Assembly: GCA_037039925.1 (NCBI GenBank)
Contig: JAXRKP010001178.1
Location: 7,501 to 71,500, forward strand
Direction: 5' to 3'
DNA length: 64,000 bases
Source: Doris montereyensis
Taxonomy: Eukaryota > Mollusca > Gastropoda > Nudibranchia > Dorididae
A model generated the notes under the pieces. It was not told where the DNA came from and did not search any database. It saw only the letters and a list, made by a program, of their open reading frames with translations. The translations under genes were made by a program, and so were the position numbers. Shown one piece after another: positions 45,767-58,251 of the stretch. Positions within the stretch are counted from its first letter, which is position 1. Every line of letters starts with the position of its first letter.

Positions 45767-47531
45767 GTCGACTTTCACACCAAAGAGGCAAGTGGCAGGT
45801 TGCGTGGCACGTGGCATGCCACTTGAAAAGCATCTGTGGAAATATGAGAAACCTTTCACACAGGAGTGGCGTGACACGTATCATGTGCAACGTGACACTT
45901 GTATGCCACCCCTGGATCGGACGAGCCGGTTTTTTTTCTGACAGCGTGTGACGTGTCACCTCGGTCACGCATGCGCAGACAAGACAGGATCAGTTTCTTT
46001 CAACTTCTCAAACATACAACATGCCTCTGGAAGATAGTGAAGAATTTAATATTAAATTTGTGCAACATGTTGAGACATACCAATATTTGTATGACATTAC
46101 AATTTTCCAATTATTTAACCAAGCAACCAAGCAACTCATTAGTTATTCATCAAAAATAATAAGTTAGAAATAATATGTTTTTGAAATATTTCTGATCACT
46201 CTTTGTTTATTATTCACATATAAAATGAGACATGGGTTCAAAAAATGTTCGGTAAAAATGTTCACATAACCTGTCTCTCAGTTGCTGGGCTATAGTGCCT
46301 GTACCTCCATGATTCTGTCGTGGAACCTGAGGGAGAAGAATGTATGCATCGGTTAGGTCTTTGCCAGTGCGTGGTGTTGACAGGACTCCATCATGATGTC
46401 GAATGTAATTATGCAAGCCACAAGCTGACTTTGTGATGTCATCACGCTTATTTGGATTACAAGCTAATGGCCTCTCAAAAACTCCGAATTTTGATGCCAT
46501 CATGCCAAATGCGCATTCAACACTTTTTATTGCTGTTGATAACCTTTTGTTGAACATTCTCCTTGCATTTGAGGGGGTTTTCCTGGGATAAGGACGCATG
46601 ATATGTTCCTCCAGTCGAAACGCTTCATCGGCGACGAAGTACATAGGAAAGGGTGGTTTGTTTTCTTCATTAGGAAGGTTGGCAGGAGGCGGGATGTTCA
46701 ACGTGTCTTGAGCAAGGGCATCCAAGAAACCACATTCTCGTATTACCCTGCCATCACTGTTGCGACCATAATCACCAACACTTATGAAAGTAAAAAAACC
46801 CATCTGCATCAGCACATGCCATTAAGACTATCGAAAAGAAACTTTTGTAGTTATAGTAGGGAAGAACCTGATGAATCGGGGCACTTGATTCTTATATGCT
46901 TTCCATCCAAAGACCCCAAACAGTTAGGCATTTTCCAAAGTTCGAAGTATCTATGAGCAATTTCCTCCCACTTTTCTCTCGTTGGAAAAGCCATGTAAGT
47001 TGATTCAAGCGCAGACCAGACCTTTTTAGCAGTGTCACGGAATAACCTGTTTGACGTATGTCTAATCATTACTGGATGCAGGACATAGTGTATCATTTCT
47101 TACCTTAGAAATATGAGAAGTCGTTCTTCTGCGCTCACAGATCTTCGGTAATTGGTATCTTTCCGCTTCAATAAAGGCTTTACAATGGATACCAAATTGT
47201 GAAAAGTTTCTTTACGCATACGGTAGAACTGCTGAAACTTCTCTGGATGCAGGTTTAGCTGGCTTGAAACAACATAAACACTGTGAATCCCAACATTTTC
47301 TCTCAGATATATAGATGTACCCAACACCTCTTCTTCTTTTTACGTTTCCTTCTGGCAATTACAAAACCGATCAGAGCAATTATATCAGCATCATCATCTG
47401 ATGAGGACATCTTGAAATGAGTGTCACTGTCATTGGTAACTTTGTGTGTAACCACCATGTCGCGTGTCATTAGCCATTTGTCACTTGCCACTTGCCACCC
47501 GCCACTCGCCTCTGTGGTGTGAAAGCGGCCT
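45767..47531 (-). mobile_element. PIF-Harbinger element with inverted ends
   Basis: The left end GTCGACTTTCACACCAAAGA, GGCAAGTGGCAGG and the right end read inward, AGGCCGCTTTCACACCACAG, AGGCGAGTGGCGGG, are inverted repeats. TAA lies just outside on each side (45764-45766, 47532-47534), compatible with the 3-bp TWA target of this superfamily, but the exact end is uncertain by one base. Both arms then carry clustered GGCAAGTGGC-like repeats. Only the transposase lies inside. Confidence 0.75.
46210..47410 (-). pseudogene. Harbinger (HARBI1-like) transposase, near full length
   Basis: The natural start is the methionine at 47410 (MSSSDDDADIIALIGFVIAR). A break in an A/T run near 47335 leads to RCWVHLYI and ENVGIHSVYVVSSQLNLHPE, QQFYRMRKETFHNLVSIVKP, SAEERLLIFLR. 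47096-46851 gives MPNCLGSLDGKHIRIKCPDS, with the first catalytic Asp. 46815-46210 gives GFFTFISVGDYGRNSDG, YFVADEAF (second Asp) and KSVECAFGMMASKFGVFERP (third acidic residue). About ten residues usual before RHTSNRLF seem missing. All three catalytic positions are present, with two or three frame breaks. It lies inside the inverted ends at 45767-47531. Confidence 0.88.
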
Positions 47532-47534
47532 TAA

Positions 47535-48055
47535 GAGTTAGACTAGTCGCGTCTCCTTCCACCACGCGTTGTAATGGAGTGACATAATCGACTCGCTGCA
47601 GCCTTCCCCTCTTATGCACTGGTGAGGGCCAAACTTAAAGGAAAACTAAAAAGTCAAAACGAGTGGCGCACACACACACATTAATAAGTTTGCCAGTTTT
47701 TTGTTAATTTGCGATGCCAATTTAAAAAAAGTTTTTTCTAGTGATGAAAAAATCGAATAATTATTCTTTGATTCGTATAAGCAAAAATCCCTACAGAATC
47801 CCTACACGTAACCGCTTTCCCCGTAGGGGTTCCCTATCCTACGCGAGCGCCAAAATTCCCTACCGTAGGGGAAAATCCCTATGAGTGGCAGCACTGCCGT
47901 AACCTTCGTGAAACTAATAGCCCGACACAGGAAATCGTGACGTCACGGTACTAGTCCGGCGAACGAGAAGCAAGAAGCTGGCTCGCGTCGCAAGAAACGG
48001 TCGCGTAAACAACCTTTGTCTTGCTGCTATTTTATATTTTAAGACTAAATTATCT
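47535..48055. other. Spacer with CCCTAC repeats
   Basis: AATCCCTAC recurs at 47785-47880 together with the palindrome CCCTACCGTAGGG at about 47858-47870, perhaps the end of a small DNA element. No gene is seen. Confidence 0.35.
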
Positions 48056-48129
48056 TAGTAGTAGTAGTAGTAGTAGTAGTAGTTGTATCAGTAGTAGTAA
48101 TAATAATAGTAGTAGTAGTAGTGTAGTGC

Positions 48130-48160
<31 letters not shown>

Positions 48161-48232
48161 TAGTAGTAGTAGTAGTAGTAGTAGTAGTAAGTAGTAGAAG
48201 AAGTAGTAGAAGAAGTAGTAGTTATAGTAGAT
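48056..48232. repeat. GTA trinucleotide microsatellite
   Basis: Imperfect (GTA)n with AAG variants toward the right. The poly-Leu/Tyr minus frame is an artefact. Confidence 0.95.
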
Positions 48233-48836
48233 TTTCATTTTATCATATTAAAAACAAGCAATTATTTGCTTTCTAAAGGAGAATGGAAAGTTCAATCTGC
48301 AGACACTAAAGTTATAGAACAAACTATGAAAAAAAATAGTGTTTCGCTGTTCAACAGCTTATCAGTGCAGCTTGGAACTTGTACTCATCATCACAATGAA
48401 ACGAGAGGGTTTCCATATAGTAAAGTTCAATCTGCAGACACTATTATTCTTATTAAATACATTAAATCATATATTTATGCTCACTGGAAAAGTGAAAGGA
48501 AAACGAGATCGAGGATGACATAATATTACGAAGCATAAACAACTTCGGCACAGGAGGAGAAATGGCAAACAACGAATTAATCCGAAGATCTGATGAGAGC
48601 CAAGGAGAACAATGATCGCCCATGTCTGTTTCAGACGTGGCACCTGATGATGGTGATGATGATGGTGATGATGATGATGATGATGATAATATACACTCGT
48701 TATACAAGACAAAAAGCCAATACAGACAGAAAAATGCAATATGAGAGGAAAAATGTGAGGGCAGTTCACTTGTCTTGCTTGAATTTGGATTTGGTTTGAA
48801 GACACAGGTAGGATGGTTCGTGATGATGTAATGGGT
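48233..48836. other. Spacer with short direct repeat and GAT tract
   Basis: AAAGTTCAATCTGCAGACAC occurs at 48288 and again at about 48422. A (GAT)n tract lies at 48637-48690. No gene is supported. Confidence 0.6.
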
Positions 48837-51029
48837 TTAACCCTTGCATTCCCCACTCGCGTCGTGAGCTCTGCAGGTATTTAAACCCGGCGCTTGTCTG
48901 AAACCTGTGTCTCCAGTCAAAGAAAGAAAAAAAGATCTATGATCTTTTTGTGGAGTCTTAAGCTTCCTTGAACTTTTTGCCGTTGATGCCTTGTCCATGA
49001 ATTGTTTGGAGTAATTGTTGAGGAAGATGTTGACAGCTGACTTACAGAATCTGTGTACAAGATCTTGCATATCTTTGCCACATTTGTCACAACGTTTCCC
49101 CAACAATCCAACGTCTGAAAGCCTCCGTAAACTAAGCTTCAGTACAAGACATCTCTGGTTGGTGCTTGATAACATTCTTTGTTCATATTCAAGATTGCCA
49201 ATCAAGAGTTGAACGGTTTTATAAATTTCTGACATGATACCAACAGCAAAATCAGTTGGCCAAATCAAACCACCTCTGTCGAGAGCAGAAATATAAGCCA
49301 AAGATGCTGCTGTAGGTTCAACCTGCAGCTGTCGTTCTTGTTGGAATTCACTCTTGCAATCATCACATGTAATGTTGAGCAATGCTTTGCGAGAGCAATA
49401 TCCAGACACAAAAACCAGAGCTTTCAATTGTTCGGAAGCAAGTTCAACACCATCACAGTCAAACAACAAAGGAGAAAAAAAATGGATGTCCTCGTGACAG
49501 GATGAATCACTGGACCTTGTATCATCCAATGGCTCGGTGATATCTTTCAACGACAAAGTACCATCTGAAGCAGAAATAAATGTCAGCATGCTCATAAGCT
49601 TTAACTTTTTTTTCTCCTTCAAGAAGTTGCTGGACTGACACATGATAGTTACAACCACTCATCTGTCTGTATTGGCTGAAACGAAACTCCAGATCATCCG
49701 TTTAAAACTTGCCCAACAGCACATACTTGAATTTCTTGTGGAACAAAAGATAGAGAATAAATTCGAGGAATGGAGAAATCGTATGGAGCAAAGCATCCAT
49801 GGTTTCCCTTGACAACACACCTTCTCTTGGTTTGAAACCCAGTCCATTCCAATCTTTCAACCAGCACAAAGCAAATTTAAGGAATTGGAAATTAGAATGA
49901 GAGATGGAAGTAATTGGCTCACATCTCTCCTCCCTCAACCTCTTGCCTTTCCATGGATGCTTTACATTGAAAATATTCCACAGCTGAGTAACAAATAATA
50001 AAAATGCTTTCGTCCCACTGAAATCAACTTTCCAGTCCTGTCCAAACGTATCTAGAGCAGCTGCAGTCTTTCTGTCGAACATCCTCAACATCAGCTGAAC
50101 ACTCTGCTTCTCTGTCGACGAAGGATTTAAACACTTCCTATTCAAAGCTGGGGAAAGTTTCACAGTGGATGACTTCTCTGCCTCATAAATTGTACAAATA
50201 TGGCTAAGGGAAGCTCTAAGAATTGATGTAGAAGTAGATGGAGCCTCACTTGAGGTTGGTGGAAACATAAATGTTCTCTTCCAAATCTTTCTGGGACATC
50301 CAATTATTGCGAATACACTTGACGGGGTGAACTGTATCAAAAAAAAAAAAAAGTCTCTGTGTTGGTATTACAGGATTGGGAATAGAAGAGCAAAGTGTGC
50401 CACCACAGAGAAAAGTGAATGCATTGCGGTTAATTCTGTTGTTGTCAGAAATGACACACAATGCATGAAAGCCAACATCATGAAGAATTTGCAAAGTTTT
50501 AATGATTAAGCTTTGCAAGTATTTGGCATTGAGGTTTTTCACTGGCAAAATAGCTACAAGATCTTTCTGTTTGGAGAGAACAGAAGAAATCATGAAGACC
50601 TGCGCAGTACTTGCCTCGGAAACACTACAATTGACAGCAGATCCCTTTAACTTTCCTCCTTTATATGACAAATGAATCTCGTCCATCATGAGAATGACCT
50701 CACGCTCATGCTCTTGCATTTTGCTACACTTCTGTCGCAGGTACTCCTCGTGACTTTGAGATTCAACAAAACCACTCTTCATTTGGAACACAGAAGAAAG
50801 TCGTCTTAGATAAGAGGGATGGGACAAAGTAAGAAAAGAGTTACGAAGAAGGGAATAAGCACGAGGCGCTGAGGCAAATACTTGAAATGCCCAAAGCAAG
50901 GTAGAACAATCGTACCTCTTGGCAGAGGAGAAAAACGAGTTTAAGCTGTTCAATCAAAAACTTGACTTTAGGCATGGTCAACAATGATTCATTATCATCA
51001 CCATTATCATCACTTAACAAGTTATCCAT
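48837..51029 (-). pseudogene. P-superfamily (THAP9-like) transposase 2
   Basis: 50953-50246 holds the core: SFLTLSHPSYLRRLSSVFQM, VILMMDEIHLSYKGGKLKGS (first Asp), ALCVISDNNRINRNAFTFLC (second Asp) and FDTVHPVKCIRNNWM. A run of 15 A at 50339-50353 encodes the Phe run just before FDTVHP and may hide a slip. 50340-49702 continues with RCEPITSISHSNFQFLKFAL. 49658-48837 gives the C-terminal block with ALVFVSGYCSRKALLNITCD, where the Cys and aromatic positions match the end block of P transposases. Blocks overlap in two or three frames. No THAP finger is seen upstream. This copy is a different subfamily from 1 and 5. Confidence 0.85.
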
Positions 51030-51154
51030 AGCAGAAACATAAATCTGAACTGATGTTCATTGCTTCTGCCATCAATCCTTTATCAAAGTTGAAGACTCCT
51101 TCCTTTTCATGGTGATTGGAGCCCACTCATCGTCCAACATCAACTTGAAATAAA

Positions 51155-53515
51155 TTAAACCATCATGCTCATACCGCAGGGCCTGATATCTGTCACCACG
51201 GGATCGCCAGCTTTATCTCCAGGCCTGATGCTCTTTAGTGTATTGATGCCGTCGAAATTCAGAAAAAAGTCATGGCTCAGATACTTGACATTGTAAGGAC
51301 GAGGGGTCCTTCTCGCCTCCTCGATGACTCTGACATAGTCCGATGGCAAATGTATCTTTTTATTTTTCAATTTCCTTTCAATGACACTGTGGACACTGTC
51401 GGCCTCCATCTGCGTGTGTCCTTTTTCTCAAATTTTCTGCTCAATAACTTTGCCATGGAGCACCGCAAACCTGGAGAGAGCACTTGCCATTACTTTATTC
51501 CTATTTTGATAAGTGCACCCATCTGAATATATTATGTATTTATCAAATGATAGGTCTCTTTCAAGGTAGTCAGTCACCATAGAGGCAAATTCCTGAGCAC
51601 CTAAGCCCTCCTTCTCCTTCATGCCAGACATAGCACATGGCATCATGGGTTGCAAAATCAAAGATTGTAAAATCATGGACACATAACTTGGTCCGATAAT
51701 ATAGGGCTGAGGCTTTCAACATTGGACACAATAAAACAGCTTGCAAATCCATAGTTATGACTTTGCATTTCCCATCAACAGCTGATTGCTTGTCCATGAT
51801 TTTGTCTTGTTGAGCCCGGTCGTTCTTCTGTATGTGGCGAGTATAAGCAAGCTCATCAACGTGATTTTCTGAGTAGCCAATGCAAATATCGCATTGGTCC
51901 TTTCGAGGTCTGAAGATAGACATGTTGAGGCGAGAGAATTCGTCTGCAAAAGACAGGCCTTGTAAAGGTGTTTTGATTTGTCTTTGCAATATGTTTCATA
52001 AACATGGAACACATCGGCCATGGACTGATACATGGGTTCTAAGTAGATCTTGGTGGAAGACTTTCTACAATAATGCGACTCTAATCTTGGCAGGGAATTT
52101 AGAAAGGATGTCAAAGTGCATCTCCTGACTGATTCTTTGGGCATCGTTTGACGAGGGGCGTTTGTCGAATCATTATCTTTGTTGATTCGTTTCCGAATCC
52201 ACCATTCTTTTAGTCCAGATGTAGCCTGAAACATTTTGGAACAAACCTGGAGTCGCCCATTGTTTGATTCTAGATAAGATTTGAGAGAATTTTTGTCTGC
52301 GAAAATGTCTCTGCATTTACTTTTCTTTGTTTTACAACGCCTGCCACAACATGGGACATAACAAAGATCTCTTTTTGAGGTTGGGTTAAAGCCCAAACTT
52401 TCTTGAATATATGTTCCCTTTCATCATCAGATATCTTTGCACACTTATACTTTTTACAGTTACATCTTTCACCCATTTTTCTCTTTTCTTTCTCGACATT
52501 TTCAAACACTTTGAATGACTCATCTGTGTATCTTCGACCACTGTAAGAGAGACCATTCTCCTCCTTTTTTGTTGATAGACTTCTGCCACCTAGCAGGATG
52601 TGCTTTCCTTTTTCGTCCAGCATTCAGATTATTAATATCATCCTGCTCATCTTGTACACCAGTCGCAACTACATGCAACCCAGCATCAACAGCTTCGCCT
52701 TGAGCATCAGCACCACCTCCTATACCACCAGCAGCATCACTACCTTCTTCGCCACCATCGGCATCATCATTTTCTATATCATCAGCATGATCATTACATT
52801 CTATGCCAACATCATCTGCACCACTCTCAGTAACATCAACATCACCACTTCCTGTGCCATCAACAACATCATCACTTTCATTTCTCTCTATACCATCAAT
52901 GCCATGAATAACATCGTCACCTGTGGTACCAGCAGCAACACCATTTTCGATACCTTCAACAACAACACCATTTTCATTATCCTCAACAACAACGTTTCCA
53001 GTATCATCTACAAAACCACCATTTTCATTATCATCAACAACAACATTTTCAGTATCATTAACAACACCACCATTTTAAGCAGCTTCACTAATAACAACAC
53101 TTTTCAGTATCATAAATAGCAATACCATTTTCGATACCGTCAACAACATGCAAAAACAGTTTCCGTATCATCGATGACATCACCACATTCAGTATCATCA
53201 ATTACATTTCCCTCCTTTACCACCAACAATATTCGCACCTACAACACCAACACCGCCAATGGTCACATCACTGTGAACGTTTTGATGACCATTTACTTGA
53301 CATGCACCCATATCAGGATGTCGTGACAAGTCAGAATCACATTCAGAGTTCTTCCCATCCCAGGATAATGATAATATTCCATCTTCATCTTCAAGCACAG
53401 CATTGATATCAAGAGACACGTTTAACAACGAACTGAAAGATAGATCACGCAATGAAATGTTTACAGCATGTCCACGAGAGGTATCTTCAACGACTTGTCG
53501 AGGAGTTGATGTCAT
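51155..53515 (-). pseudogene. Large DDE-like transposase, superfamily unassigned
   Basis: The natural start is MTSTPRQVVEDTSRGHAVNI at 53515. A long acidic region follows. About 52640-52560 gives RKRKAHPARWQKSINKKGGE. 52623-52270 gives a Cys cluster (ERCNCKKYKCAKISDDERE). 52396-51755 gives DLCYVPCCGRRCKTKKSKC and ESHYCRKSSTKIYLEPMYQS. 51989-51570 gives IFRPRKDQCDICIGYSENHV and CKVITMDLQAVLLCPMLKAS (possible first Asp). 51682-51428 gives FDKYIIYSDGCTYQNRNKVM (second), and 51425-51155 gives GHTQMEADSVHSVIERKL (third acidic position). The D, D, E/D spacing and the basic-Cys N-terminus suggest a cut-and-paste transposase. I could not name the superfamily; Sola-like groups are one possibility. About five frame breaks are needed. 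Confidence 0.7.
52640..53190 (-). repeat. Acidic codon repeat region inside the transposase
   Basis: Degenerate repeats of CATCA and CACCA-type triplets. On the minus strand, in the frame matching RKRKAHPARW, it reads as Asp/Glu/Asn/Gly-rich repeats (DDNENGGFVDDTGNVVVED). The plus-strand Ile/Thr/Ser-rich frame at 52598-53119 is its shadow. Confidence 0.75.
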
Positions 53516-54148
53516 TGGCTGCGATATGAAAGCATCATCTTTTACTCTTCAAACACAGTCGCGCCTTCAACTTGATTTACGCGGAAAGAGTTTCGTAAAG
53601 CTGTGACCAATAGCAAGCCGCGTTTATAGCAGACGATAAAAACTTGTCTTTATTGGTCAGATCTCTTTGAGCGTCAGATCTTAAGTGGGGGAATTGCCTT
53701 CTCAAGCGAAAATAAGAAAAAAACGATTTTTCGACAAATCCGGATATACGTGTTTAGAGAATTACATCGACGATATGATATGTTCCTATTCTACAATGTT
53801 AGATCTAGATCTAGTCTAGATCTTATCAAGATCTACGGCTATGATGAGTTGGCAAGGTGCCCCCCCCCCCCCAAGGTATAACAGTACTACAGCAAGAAGA
53901 CAAGGCCAACTGCTAGAACTAGATCTATAGGTCTATATCTAGTGGCTCGTGTGACAAATTAATCCAGTTTACATGATTACGTGTAAAATAAAAACAGAAA
54001 AAAAAAGCAAACGTCATCTAGATTCTAGATCTAGTCCTTATTTTTTAGATTCGAATAATGAATAAGCTGTTTGGTTTAGGAAATAGATATACACTAACAT
54101 CTAAATATTTAAATATAGATTATTTGAAATGATTATTTTATAATAATA
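53516..54148. other. Spacer with CTAGATCT repeats and C13 tract
   Basis: Hexamer repeats at 53800-53825 and 54015-54032 and a C-run at 53860-53872. No gene is seen. Confidence 0.55.
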
Positions 54149-54289
54149 CTAAATATAATATAGATCTATACAGTAACAGCAAGAACAGATGGTTAACATG
54201 AATGAACGTGAACTATGTGTGTATGAAATTGAAAAAGTGGCAGCCAAGTTGAACCAGTAGGAAATACAACGTACTAGATCTATACTTTT

Positions 54290-54600
54290 GTAATAATCCT
54301 TATTGAGCCTTCGACTCATGGGGCCATTGATTAATCTGGTTTCTGTGGCGTGAATCGGATAATGACAGATTAAATCTAACACCTTCTGGACAGGACGCCA
54401 GTCCATCGCAGAATAATTTCCAGCCGAAGCTGTACCCATTTTGCACCTGGGTGGAGAGAAGCAATTGGAGTAAATTTTTTTGCTTAAGGAAAAAACACAA
54501 TGGTTTGTGGGCGCTCCTTGATACCTCACGGTCCGTTGTCCAACGCATTATCCACTCTGCCATCGCGCCTCCATACTTTTGTACTTTTATATTAATGGAT
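54290..54600. repeat. SINE-like dispersed repeat
   Basis: CACCTTCTGGACAGGACGCC, CCCATTTTGCACCTGGGTGG, AGAAGCAATTGG and TTGCTTAAGGAAAAAACACA, then CCTCACGGTCCGTTGTCCAA, CGCATTATCCACTCTGCCAT and CGCGCCTCCATA. This order of motifs resembles a widespread molluscan interspersed repeat whose end has the form of a tRNA-like or LINE-tail sequence. No gene is seen in 54149-54760. Confidence 0.5.
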
Positions 54601-54759
54601 TTATTTTTGTCATTCTACTTATTATCATTGTTTGTTGATTGCATAACCATCTAAATAACATATATTTATGAGGTCATTGAAAACATACTATTAATATTAC
54701 AAAACTATTTACTACTTACCCACAGTCAGCTATCCAAATATTTACATACACGCCTGCCC

Positions 54760-56701
54760 CAGTTTGCCAGGGTTTACCCTTACTGGTTGAGAAACAGCAC
54801 CCACCGTCTTGGTAAGGTGATGGCGCTGTGTCCCACTGTCTTTAAACAGGTACCTGTCCTGAATAAGCCGTTCATGGTGGTGGATCATGGTGTTACCAAA
54901 TAGTTTGCAAGCCTCTTTGATGACTTGACAAACATGATTATCCCCTGTTTCCAGGTTGGATCATTCCAGGCTGTGACTCCAAATATCAGGAAAAACTGAA
55001 GTGCTGACAGCTGAAAGGACATTGTTTGTAACTGTGGTGATCAAATGTTTGTCAACACCACGGATAACTCCCTTAGTGATAAAAGTTTCACGGAAGTGTT
55101 TGTCTGCTGACTTAATCACTGTGAACATGTCATCACTCCTGATGAGTCCACCATTTGAAGCTCTCTGTGTAAAGCTTGCAAATGTGTCTGAGCCATTTTT
55201 CACCATGAGTGATTGAGCACATTTGAGCATTCAGCTCTGTCTGCGACTTTACAGGCGATGAAACCACTAATGTAGTACAGAGAGAGTGGTCATGAAAAAT
55301 GCTTGGTTTTTCCAAGACACAAAGCAAGTGTTGCAGTTCCTTGCAGCATGTTGGTTTTGAAGAAGCAATGGCTTTGTTGGATGGCTCTTCAATTGCCACA
55401 CAGTTGGCCTTTGCGAAGCTACCACACCGTTTTTTAGCAAAAGAGCGCGGAGTGCCCATTTGAATTGCGCAGGAGTCGGGTTATTGTTCCAACCATTCTT
55501 CCTACGGTTCCTGCTAAAGAATGTCTCTAAGTGGTCTTGGCTGAGGCGATATGTCAGAAAGTAGTCATACCCCATGTCGCAAAGAAGTCTCTTGCTTAGA
55601 CCAATCACAGAGTGCAAAGTGCAGATGAAACCTAGGGAAGCCTGTTTTCCGTTGTCCGGTAACAAGGGTTTTCCTGAGGAATCTGTGAGCTCCAAAATGT
55701 ATTGGACATCTTTTGTTACTTGTCGGGATCTGAATTCCAGATTTGATGTCCTCATGGGGCTCTTGAATGCCTTTCCGAAGGGGCTAGACGAATTGCAGAG
55801 GTCGAACAATCTGTCAAATACTTTCCAGGAAAGTTGTTGTTGCTTCACTTCCAGGAAACTGAGGAAGGTTCATTTCTTCCTTAAAAAATTGATTGCCGTT
55901 GCGACTGAGGAAGAAATTGTCTGCACCGCGAATTTGACGTTCATTTTGTTTTTGCTGTAGTTAACATGTTTCCCCCTCATTTTATTGGCCAAGACCAGGT
56001 TGTCTTCCTTTGAATATTGTCAAGGTGGACAATGAATTCCCAGTTGATCTGCTGGCCCTGGTGATACAGTACCATGAGATTACCTAAACAGTTTCTTATG
56101 TTTTTAATTAGATGACAAGCATCGTATACAAAAAATACTTGCTCGTCTGTGACTGGGTGACTAAAGGTGTGTTTAAAATTTAAATTTTTGGTGGTTATTT
56201 CACACCCCAAGGCTGCAGCAGTTGCTTGGTTGGTGTAGCAAACATCACATATGACTGCATGTACCGTGTAATCTATCTCGGACAGCAGAATTAGTGCATC
56301 TTTGACGATTTGTGCTTGTGTTTCTGCAGAGATAAAGTTGATGAAAAAGTAACCGATGGGTTGCTTGAAGTGTTGTTTTAATCCAACAACCATCACAACA
56401 AGTACCTGAAGAGCCGGCGAGTCATTGTCGTCCACAGTCATCTCACCTAAATCTACTGAACCTATGTAGCACTTTTTGCTGTAGTCATACCACCATCCTT
56501 TTTTAGGTGCATACAATCAAACATAACTGCAACATCTGATGTCTCAGGCGTGTGCGTCTGGTGTAGCGTCTGCAGGACTTCTGTCATAAAGCCTGGCTTG
56601 CAGTCTCTAGATTTTGCCCATTTCTGGATTGAAGAGGGGTGAGGCAAGGAGATGAATTTTCTGACATAATCGTAGGCTTTGCTGCTGTAAAAGAGATTCA
56701 C
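54760..56701 (-). pseudogene. P-superfamily (THAP9-like) transposase 3, N-terminal truncated
   Basis: 56701 onward gives FYSSKAYDYVRKFISLPHPS and DCKPGFMTEVLQTL, the block between the coiled coil and the core. About 56560-56520 gives DVAVMFDCMHLKKD (first Asp). 56516-55977 gives YIGSVDLGEM, VHAVICDVCYTNQATAAALG (second Asp), and FFVYDACHLIKNIRNCLGNL. 55848-55267 gives KVFDRLFDLCNSSSPFGKAF, LTYRLSQDHLETFFSRNRRK and NGWNNNPTPAQFKWALRALL, the C-terminal P block. 55300-54760 gives, across frames, YISGFIACKV and RASNGGLIRSDDMFTVIKSA, then LIQDRYLFKDSGTQRHHLTK. No THAP finger. It has three or four frame breaks. It is the same subfamily as copy 4. Confidence 0.88.
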
Positions 56702-57455
<754 letters not shown>

Positions 57456-57862
57456 GGGGGGCAAGGAGTACGTTGGCAGAAAAATACAGGCGGAGGTATC
57501 AACTTTAGACATGCATGCAAAGTATTGATATAATTAATAAAATTGTAACCAAGTAGATCTGACAAATATCTATTTACAGCACAGAAACAAAAACATGGCC
57601 TAGTTGACCTGGATACTACATGACGGTCATATAAATAAATAAAAAAGACAATACAATGGCAGAAAAGATATAATGGATGGATAAGTGCATGAATAGAAAA
57701 AAAGTCCAGAATTGGTAAAACCAGCCATGGAAGATGCTGTGTAAAACAACAGGTATCTAACAACACTTTAAAGTGCCACTAGGTGACAGTATACAACATG
57801 TACAAAGAGTAGAGATTGTAATTAATGTTTATGTATTATTAAACCTGTAAGTAGTGGGAAAG

Positions 57863-57867
<5 letters not shown>
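57456..57867. other. Spacer between GA tracts
   Basis: AT-rich, no gene supported. The minus frame 57242-57766 covers it but reads motif-free peptide into the Ser-Leu repeat. Confidence 0.5.
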
Positions 57868-58129
<262 letters not shown>

Positions 58130-58251
58130 GAGCAAAGCAGAGAGAAATAATTTTTATGATAAACAAGCTATTACACATTTTTGTGTGTAATAAAACTGTA
58201 CTCACATTTAAAAATTCTGATACCAGTAACTCACACAGCTACCTTGTCCCA

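Noticed and set aside
48837..50953. Transposase 2 as a domesticated host gene
   Set aside because: The blocks lie in different frames and there is no sign of exon structure, so a decayed P copy is simpler.
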